Below are positions 6,497 to 10,672 of a stretch of DNA of 10,672 bases, one piece after another. The translations under genes were made by a program, and so were the position numbers. The notes below the pieces were generated by a model that worked only from the letters and a program-made list of their open reading frames with translations, did no database searches and was not told the origin of the DNA. The DNA comes from Deltaproteobacteria bacterium UBA5329 (GTDB taxonomy: Bacteria; Desulfobacterota; Syntrophorhabdia; Syntrophorhabdales; Syntrophorhabdaceae), in contig DHQV01000085.1 in NCBI GenBank assembly GCA_002408185.1, positions 1 to 10,672 of the forward strand, read 5' to 3'. Within the stretch, counting starts at the first letter, position 1. Each line of letters opens with the position of its first letter.

Positions 6497-7918
6497 TCAT
6501 CGAACTTCCTCATCCATGAAGAAGAATTTGCCGGGGTTCATAAGACCCTTCGGATCCAGGAGATGCTTGATGTCCCACATGAGTGCAAGACTCTCCCCAT
6601 GTTCCTGTAAGAGAAAGGTGCGCTTTCCTATACCCACGCCGTGCTCTCCCGTGCAGGTTCCTTCGAATTCAAGGGCCTTCAGCACTATGTGCCTGTTGGC
6701 TTCCTCGACGCGGGACCAACGGTCCCTGTTGGCGGGATCATCCATCACCACTACGTGCACGTTCCCATCCCCGGCGTGGCCGAAGACATACGCCGCGAGG
6801 TCCTTTACCTGTTCTTTCGCAAAGCCTACCATGTCGCTGTAACGGGAAAGGGGCACTGCGACGTCCATACTGAGGGACAGCAGGCTGGGGTGGTTCCTTC
6901 TGATCGACTCGTGGGCGAGGTGGCGTATTTCCCAGAGCCGTGCCCTCTCGGTCTGGCCGATCCCTTTATCGAGAAAGAGTGCCTTATTGTCCCGGCAGAT
7001 TTCCTCCACGTAGGCCATCTCCTCCTTGAGCCCGTTTTCGCTGAAACCGTGGAACTCCATGAGCAATGTGGGCTGCTCGTTAAGTGACAGGCCCTGGTCC
7101 CGGTTAAGGATTTTTACAACCTCCTCGTCGAGGAATTCCATAGCTGCAGGAGAGAGACCTGAGTTCATTACCTGGAAAACCGTGTTTGTCGCATCGAATA
7201 TGGTGGGGAAGACGGCCCTTACAGCCATGAAATTTACGGGTAACCCTACGAGTCTGAGCGTAGCCTCTGTGACAATACCCAATGTCCCCTCGGACCCGAC
7301 AAAGAGGGAACACAGATGATATCCGGATGAGCTTTTTCTCGCCCTGGTACCGGTCTTTATGATACGACCGCCCGGCAGGACAACGACGACCCTCATTACA
7401 TAGTCTTTTGTCGAACCATATTTTACAGTCCTGATCCCGCTTGCATTGTTGCCGATCATCCCACCTATCGTTGCTGCAGCCCCGGGGTCAGGTGGGAAAA
7501 AGAGACCATGGTTGCTTATCGCCTTGTTCAGATCCTTGTACACGACACCGGCCTCTACATCTACCTGAAAATCGGGTGGGCGCACATCGAGTACCCTGTT
7601 CATTTCCTGGAAATCGATCACGATTCCCCTGTGCACTGGTATAGGGTTACCTTCCAGGCTGGTTCCCACGCCCCAGGGGGTAATAGGTATATCTCTCTCG
7701 TAGGCCCATGCGACAACTTTACTCACTTCTTCAGTGCTGCGGGGTAAGACAACAACATCCGGCAGCACGTGGGCGTGAAAAGACTCGTCGTGGGAATGAA
7801 GCTCCCGTACAGAAGAGCCCGCGGAAACCTGTGTATCGCCGAGCATCGACTTAAGGTGCTCAACATCGGAAGGCAATAACCCTTTCTGCATGAGAGTATT
7901 TTCGTATTCTCCAGGCAT
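6497..7918 (-). CDS. FAD-linked D-2-hydroxyacid dehydrogenase, LDHD/GlcD type
   Basis: The 473-residue flavoprotein has an N-terminal FAD-binding PCMH domain (about residues 50-225) and a C-terminal FAD-oxidase domain (230-470). FAD-binding signatures are PWGVGTSLEG at 81-90, DPGAAATIGGMIGNNASG at 144-161 and VGSEGTLGIVTEATLRL at 207-223. Metal and catalytic motifs are FGHAGDGNVH at 379-388 and CTGEHGVGIGKR at 422-433. The order of these motifs and GLMNPGK near the end match mitochondrial LDHD and bacterial D-lactate dehydrogenases more closely than the shorter glycolate oxidase subunits. It would oxidise D-lactate or a related 2-hydroxyacid to the keto acid. No iron-sulfur GlcF, EtfAB or lactate permease gene is nearby, so the electron acceptor is unknown. 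The ATG at 7918 is the first start after an in-frame stop; no strong ribosome site precedes it. Confidence 0.88.
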   Translation of the reverse strand: MPGEYENTLMQKGLLPSDVEHLKSMLGDTQVSAGSSVRELHSHDESFHAHVLPDVVVLPRSTEEVSKVVAWAYERDIPITPWGVGTSLEGNPIPVHRGIVIDFQEMNRVLDVRPPDFQVDVEAGVVYKDLNKAISNHGLFFPPDPGAAATIGGMIGNNASGIRTVKYGSTKDYVMRVVVVLPGGRIIKTGTRARKSSSGYHLCSLFVGSEGTLGIVTEATLRLVGLPVNFMAVRAVFPTIFDATNTVFQVMNSGLSPAAMEFLDEEVVKILNRDQGLSLNEQPTLLMEFHGFSENGLKEEMAYVEEICRDNKALFLDKGIGQTERARLWEIRHLAHESIRRNHPSLLSLSMDVAVPLSRYSDMVGFAKEQVKDLAAYVFGHAGDGNVHVVVMDDPANRDRWSRVEEANRHIVLKALEFEGTCTGEHGVGIGKRTFLLQEHGESLALMWDIKHLLDPKGLMNPGKFFFMDEEVR

Positions 7919-7981
7919 GATGTCATTAAGAAGGCGTTACTGATCTTTTTGTGCCGTCACCCTTGAATGAGCGACTGTCAC

Positions 7982-8287
7982 CTATTCTATGTGTGATTTA
8001 GCTGTTTTGAGAGCAAGGTCCCTGTCCTTGGTAAATAACCTCCATTCCATTTCTGACGAGTGGATACCGGCCTTCTTATCCTGACCTCTGCTGTAATACC
8101 AGTGTCCAAAGCGTTCGACGGTAGAAAACGGATGATTGCCTGTGCAGAGGGTTTCGCAGGGATGAATCTCCTCAAAAAAAATTGTTTCCTCGGGTCTTTC
8201 GTCATAAGCCAGGTCACCCGGTAGTTCAATTTGAGAAACATCAAAGCCTTCGGCTTCCTTTGCATCCAACCAGTCTGATATTTTCAC
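7982..8287 (-). CDS. 101-residue conserved-looking hypothetical protein
   Basis: I cannot name this family. The start is a GTG at 8287 behind a purine-rich AAGGAG/AAAGGG track (8288-8304). The protein is acidic in its first half (SDWLDAKEAEGFDV, DERPEETIFFEEIHP) with a CxxxC pair at C44 and C48 (HPCETLCTGNHP), then a compact aromatic half (VERFGHWYYSRGQDKKAGIH, WRLFTKDRDLALKTAKSH). There is no membrane segment or signal peptide. The even spacing of His, Cys and Trp suggests a small folded, possibly metal-binding, cytoplasmic protein, but that is inference. It lies 63 bp upstream of the dehydrogenase on the same strand, so the two may be cotranscribed. A rival frame at 7987-8265 is a shadow. 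Confidence 0.7.
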   Translation of the reverse strand: MKISDWLDAKEAEGFDVSQIELPGDLAYDERPEETIFFEEIHPCETLCTGNHPFSTVERFGHWYYSRGQDKKAGIHSSEMEWRLFTKDRDLALKTAKSHIE

Positions 8288-8350
8288 GGATCCCTTTCTC
8301 CTTTCATGTCAGTTGATGTTTAACGCTCCATTCAGCCAGACCACGTGATA

Positions 8351-8401
8351 ACCGGGCACCGTGCTCGGGTTGATTCCCACGGGTGTGCCCGCGGGGGAAT
8401 C
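8351..8401. repeat. Two tandem GC-rich stem-loops between minus-strand genes
   Basis: The first hairpin spans 8351-8370: ACCGGGCAC pairs with GTGCTCGGGT, with one bulged base and a G-U pair. The second spans 8372-8401: GATTCCC (8372-8378) pairs with GGGAATC (8395-8401), and CGGG (8380-8383) pairs with CCCG (8388-8391) around TGTG, with a small asymmetric bulge. There is no T-run on either strand. They look like an extragenic palindromic element or a processing/stability hairpin between the YtxH and 101-residue genes. Confidence 0.5.
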
Positions 8402-8465
8402 CATTTGGACTGCTGCTCGATGGTCATAAGGTTCTTTACACTCTTTACGCCACCCTTTTTCCTCT

Positions 8466-8484
8466 TTTACCCCTTAGGGGTAAA
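8466..8484 (-). terminator. Perfect 8-bp stem-loop immediately after the second YtxH stop codon
   Basis: TTTACCCC at 8466-8473 pairs perfectly with GGGGTAAA at 8477-8484 across a three-base loop. The hairpin starts one base after the stop codon of the minus-strand YtxH gene. In the minus sense it is followed by A-rich rather than T-rich sequence, so it lacks the U-tract of an intrinsic terminator. It could protect the mRNA 3' end or reduce read-through to the genes downstream. Confidence 0.4.
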
Positions 8485-8485
8485 C

Positions 8486-8788
8486 TTAACCCTGCTTTTC
8501 TTTTTCGTACGCCTCTTTACCGGCCTCCACAACTTTGGTGATAATATTGCTTTCTTTTTCTACAAAATCTTTTCCTTTTTCAAAATAACTCGTTGCCATG
8601 TTCTTAACCTGATCAATATAGTCTTCCGCCTTCTCTTTTGCTTCTTCGGCAAGCTCTTTTATCATCTTCCGGGTTTCTTTTCCGGTTTTCCGCGCTGTAA
8701 GCATTACAACTCCGGCTCCTATCAGGCCCCCCACAAAAAATGAAAGAAGAATGCTTCCTGTGCCAAATCCACTGTCTTGCTGATTCAT
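8486..8788 (-). CDS. YtxH domain-containing protein (copy B)
   Basis: A 100-residue YtxH-family protein. The membrane segment (residues 13-31, ILLSFFVGGLIGAGVVML) passes into a variant signature, MLTARKTGKETRK at 29-41, where the usual AP is AR. The remainder is one long charged helix (KELAEEAKEKAEDYIDQVK, ATSYFEKGKDFVEKES), coiled-coil-like. It aligns along its length with copy A at 6100-6378 (LSF-IG--G-G---LTA-K-GK-TR, then EKAE-Y) but has none of that copy's cysteines. GGAGGTGAT at 8791-8799 is a near-perfect ribosome site. That site lies inside the last codons of the 29-codon gene just upstream, whose stop is only three bases from this ATG, so the two are probably translated together. Confidence 0.87.
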   Translation of the reverse strand: MNQQDSGFGTGSILLSFFVGGLIGAGVVMLTARKTGKETRKMIKELAEEAKEKAEDYIDQVKNMATSYFEKGKDFVEKESNIITKVVEAGKEAYEKEKQG

Positions 8789-8791
8789 AGA

Positions 8792-8881
8792 TCACCTCCG
8801 TCTGCTGTACCAGTAACCGCCGCCGCCGCCGAACAATAATACTAATACGACGATGATAATGATGAGCGTTGTCGTATCCAT
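8792..8881 (-). CDS. 29-residue glycine-rich single-helix membrane peptide
   Basis: This gene is very short. It encodes MDTTTLIIIIVVLVLLFGG, three further Gly, then YWYSRRR: one hydrophobic helix of about 12 residues of Ile/Val/Leu, a five-glycine run, aromatic residues and a basic end. Tiny proteins of this design (TTTL-hydrophobic-GGGG-Y-R) are common in proteobacterial genomes as unannotated or hypothetical proteins; none has an established function to my knowledge. The TGA at 8792-8794 sits three bases before the YtxH ATG, and its last codons carry the YtxH ribosome site, so coupling is likely. Its own ribosome site is weak (GCGGAA about eight bases upstream). All 30 codons were checked base by base. 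Coding status is supported by composition and context. Confidence 0.6.
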   Translation of the reverse strand: MDTTTLIIIIVVLVLLFGGGGGYWYSRRR

Positions 8882-8930
8882 GGTAATTCCGCTTTTACTT
8901 TATTGAGCACATATGACAGTTTAAGATCCT

Positions 8931-9110
8931 TCACTTCCCCAGGATCTTCTTGGCCTTACCGACCTTTTCCTGCACTTTGCCGGCTATTTTTTCGGCTTTG
9001 CCTTCGGCCTCCAGTTTGGGATTATTGGTCATTTCCCCGGCCATTTCCTTGACCTTGCCCTTTGTTTTGTGGAACGCTCCTTCCGCCTTGTCCCTGGTAC
9101 TCGATTTCAT
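8931..9110 (-). CDS. CsbD family stress-response protein
   Basis: A 59-residue, highly charged hydrophilic protein of the CsbD/YjbJ family (UPF0337). It carries the family's repeated signature: DKAEGAFHKTKGKVKEMAGEM at residues 7-27, the turn NNPKLEAEGKAEKIAGKVQ at 29-47, and a KVGKAKKILG end. It is full length. CsbD proteins are abundant small cytoplasmic proteins, sigma-B-controlled in Bacillus and sigma-S-controlled in enterobacteria; their molecular activity is unknown. The start at 9110 is preferred over the TTG-type or other upstream starts in the open frame because GGAGGAA lies at 9113-9119 and the family begins M-x-x-x-x-x-D-K-x-x-G. An AT-rich patch with TATATT (minus strand, 9137-9142) may be its -10 box; no clear -35 is seen. 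Confidence 0.9.
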   Translation of the reverse strand: MKSSTRDKAEGAFHKTKGKVKEMAGEMTNNPKLEAEGKAEKIAGKVQEKVGKAKKILGK

Positions 9111-9481
9111 GACATTCCTCCTCGCTGCTTTCTTTGAATATATAATGCAGAGACTCTCTCCTGTCTGTCGCAGGAACCAACAATGTTCTTGTAGCGCGTT
9201 CACACACGAGGGTGTCGTTGTTTTTGCTACATGGATTTAAAATCCATAGATCCTGCGAGAAACCATCACAGCAACTTGTTAGAAGCGGGGATACTTATCC
9301 TTGTTTGGTCTTGCACGGCGTTGCAATCTTCACGAAGATGCCATATGTTCGAAAGAAGGCTAATGTGAATGACTCAAAAGGCTCTGATGTGAATGTATGA
9401 ATGTACCTGTAGCCAAATCGAAATCCCAAGGAGGAAAATTAGAGACAGGGCGGAAGTACAGTATTCTATAGGGAGGTAGGT
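9111..9481. other. Divergent intergenic region between csbD-type gene and the 78-residue gene
   Basis: This 370-base stretch carries the upstream region of both neighbours. Visible items are: an AGAGA-C-TCTCT palindrome at 9149-9159, just upstream of the possible csbD -10; a 17-base palindrome at 9231-9247; and an imperfect direct repeat of AAGGCT followed by TGTGAATG (about 9357-9371 and 9377-9393). A plus-strand frame at 9212-9400 has no ribosome site or protein-like composition, and I do not call it. Confidence 0.4.
9231..9247. repeat. Perfect 17-base palindrome ATGGATTT-A-AAATCCAT
   Basis: The two eight-base arms match exactly around one central base. It could be an operator-like site. 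It also resembles the anticodon stem-loop of tRNA-Leu(UAA), in which TTTAAAA lies within a GGGAT/ATCCC stem; neither the D-arm nor the T-arm consensus is found around it, so it is not a tRNA gene. Confidence 0.4.
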
Positions 9482-9718
9482 TTGAAAACAACCAGTGAAG
9501 ATGTGTTTAGGGTAAATATAACGTCACCAAGTGGTACTTCACCCACTGTTCAGATTTTTGTACATGAATATGGTACTAAAGAGCCTGATAGAATTGCCAG
9601 CCAAACGGTAGAGGCAACAAAGGATAAAAGTAAAGACGAAATAGCCAAAGAAATAGGTCTGGAGATTATTAAAAATTCTAAGGTATTAAAAGCATGGTTC
9701 AAAGAAAATAAAAAATAG
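9482..9718 (+). CDS. 78-residue hypothetical protein in AT-rich DNA
   Basis: I do not recognise this small soluble protein. It begins with a TTG codon behind GGGAGGT (9471-9477), the only start with a good ribosome site in the frame. The N-terminal half alternates hydrophobic and polar residues (FRVNITSPSGTSPTVQIFVHEYG), suggesting beta strands. The second half is helical and charged (ATKDKSKDEIAKEIGLEII, LKAWFKENKK). There is no signal or membrane segment. Codons favour A or T at third positions (many AAA, ATA, AAT, TTA), unlike the GC-rich third positions of the flanking genes, which hints at horizontal transfer. It runs convergently with the debranching enzyme gene, 56 bp away, and has no partner gene on its own strand. 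Confidence 0.65.
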   Translation: MKTTSEDVFRVNITSPSGTSPTVQIFVHEYGTKEPDRIASQTVEATKDKSKDEIAKEIGLEIIKNSKVLKAWFKENKK

Positions 9719-9774
9719 AGTTACTCGGGCGTGCGATCAGGAATGGCGCCGGTTCATTATTCGGGACATAATCT

Positions 9775-10672
9775 TCATTCGGCCGTTTTCAGCCATATCC
9801 TTAAGACCTCGGCAACACTCCATGCCTGGGCTACACATCCATGGGGATGAAAAGGCGGGTCACCGTCAAAAACCTCCGCGATGGTCCCTACGCACTTTTC
9901 GTTCAAATGGGAGAGGAAGCTCTCAACAAAGTGATGTGCTTCTTTCTTTTGATCGGGATAAACCTTCAGCCAGGCATCTACGAAGGGACCGATCAGCCAT
10001 GCCCAGACAGTGCCCTGATGATATGCGGCATCCCGTGAACGCAGGTCGCCATAATAGCGCGACTTATAATCGGAATGGCCGGGGTCAAGCGATCTCAAGC
10101 CAAACGGTGTCAGAAGCCGATCGCGCACTTTCGTCACCACTGCCTGCCATCGGCTCCCATCGAGTATCGGATGATGCAGAGAAATTGAGAACAGTTGATT
10201 GGGGCGGCATGCCGGATCATCGCCGTGCTCTCCATCTATTACATCATAAAGGTAACCGCCTTTATCATACCAGAACCGCTCGTTGAACGATGTATATGCC
10301 TTATCGATCCACTGATTGAGGTATGCTGCTTCATGCTCACCCTCCTCGTCGGTTATCCATGAGTGGAGCAGCTTCAGCGCATTATACCAGAGTGCGTTTA
10401 TCTCGACTGCCTTGCCCCTTCGCGGCGTTACGACCCAATCGCCGACCTTTGCATCCATCCAGGTCAACTGGTAACCTTCTTTTCCCTGATTGAGGAGGCC
10501 ATCGGCATGGTCAACCCTGATATTGAACCGCGTCCCGTGCAGATGATCTTTGATGATGGTTTTCAGCTTCGGCAGAAAGAGTTTCAATGTACCGCGGTCA
10601 CCCGTACACGACAGGTATCTGTCAATAGCATGAAAAAACCAGAGTGTCGCATCCGCCGTATGATACAGCCCT
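9775..10672 (-). CDS. Glycogen debranching enzyme, amylo-alpha-1,6-glucosidase (C-terminal part)
   Basis: Only the last 298 residues are in the window; the gene enters from the right edge, and the family is usually about 650 residues. It matches the C-terminal (alpha/alpha)6 glucosidase domain of GH133 bacterial debranching enzymes. HTADATLWFFHAIDRYL is at the cut edge. LTWMDAKVGDWVVTPRRGK and AVEINALWYNALKLL are the most typical segments. Then come RPNQLFSISLHHPIL, RDAAYHQGTVWAWLIGPFVDAW and a terminal AQAWSVAEVLRIWL. The enzyme hydrolyses alpha-1,6 glucosyl branch points in glycogen after the outer chains are shortened. The first in-window start (TTG 10587) is not real, because the frame continues unbroken to the edge. 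No other glycogen gene is visible on this side. Confidence 0.92.
   Translation of the reverse strand, partial: GLYHTADATLWFFHAIDRYLSCTGDRGTLKLFLPKLKTIIKDHLHGTRFNIRVDHADGLLNQGKEGYQLTWMDAKVGDWVVTPRRGKAVEINALWYNALKLLHSWITDEEGEHEAAYLNQWIDKAYTSFNERFWYDKGGYLYDVIDGEHGDDPACRPNQLFSISLHHPILDGSRWQAVVTKVRDRLLTPFGLRSLDPGHSDYKSRYYGDLRSRDAAYHQGTVWAWLIGPFVDAWLKVYPDQKKEAHHFVESFLSHLNEKCVGTIAEVFDGDPPFHPHGCVAQAWSVAEVLRIWLKTAE

Noticed and set aside
8345..8743. A 132-codon plus-strand frame rich in Phe and Leu
   Set aside because: It is the antisense shadow of the Lys/Glu-rich YtxH gene; the Phe and Leu runs come from its AAA and GAA codons.
9212..9265. A tRNA-Leu(UAA)-like anticodon arm around the ATGGATTTAAAATCCAT palindrome
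   Set aside because: No acceptor stem, D-arm or T-arm (GGTTCRANNCC) can be placed at tRNA spacing on either side, so this is at best a fragment and probably an unrelated palindrome.

Overview
The window is about 50% GC, bacterial, and mixes housekeeping, stress-type and accessory genes with decayed fragments. Its families suggest a Gram-negative anaerobe of the former Deltaproteobacteria (Desulfobacterota; Syntrophorhabdus-, Syntrophus- or Geobacter-like). These families are a hybrid-kinase receiver domain, YihY/BrkB, a hopanoid-methylase-like B12/radical SAM protein, a baeRF-like protein, paired YtxH proteins, CsbD, LDHD-type lactate dehydrogenase and a GH133 debranching enzyme. The taxonomic guess is inference only. 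No rRNA, complete tRNA, insertion sequence, CRISPR array or phage module is visible.

Layout. 1-1100: an unrecognised minus-strand ORF runs head-to-head into a receiver domain that has lost its kinase; this looks like a rearranged junction. 1232-3895: a plus-strand unit with a 30-codon upstream ORF overlapping yihY by ATGA, then a radical SAM gene 47 bp further on. 3944-4360: a minus-strand baeRF-like gene. 4758-6378: a plus-strand run of small envelope proteins: a two-helix membrane protein, a lipoprotein whose signal peptide is broken by a one-base frameshift, a possible BON-domain tail, a 46-residue lmo0937-type membrane protein and a YtxH protein. 6497-9110: a minus-strand run read CsbD, a 29-residue membrane peptide, a second YtxH, a 101-residue unknown and an LDHD-type FAD dehydrogenase. 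9482-9718: an AT-rich unknown gene. 9775-end: the C-terminal part of a glycogen debranching enzyme.

How it fits together. The middle of the window is a small-protein stress or envelope cluster. Two modules, each a tiny one- or two-helix membrane protein followed by YtxH, face each other across the dehydrogenase and the 101-residue protein. The general stress annotation comes from what is known of YtxH, CsbD and lmo0937 families, not from this sequence. I see no clear new multi-gene system. The best leads are the mirrored membrane-peptide/YtxH modules, the coupled upstream ORF of yihY, the frameshifted tandem-repeat lipoprotein and the two unknown proteins at 7982-8287 and 9482-9718.
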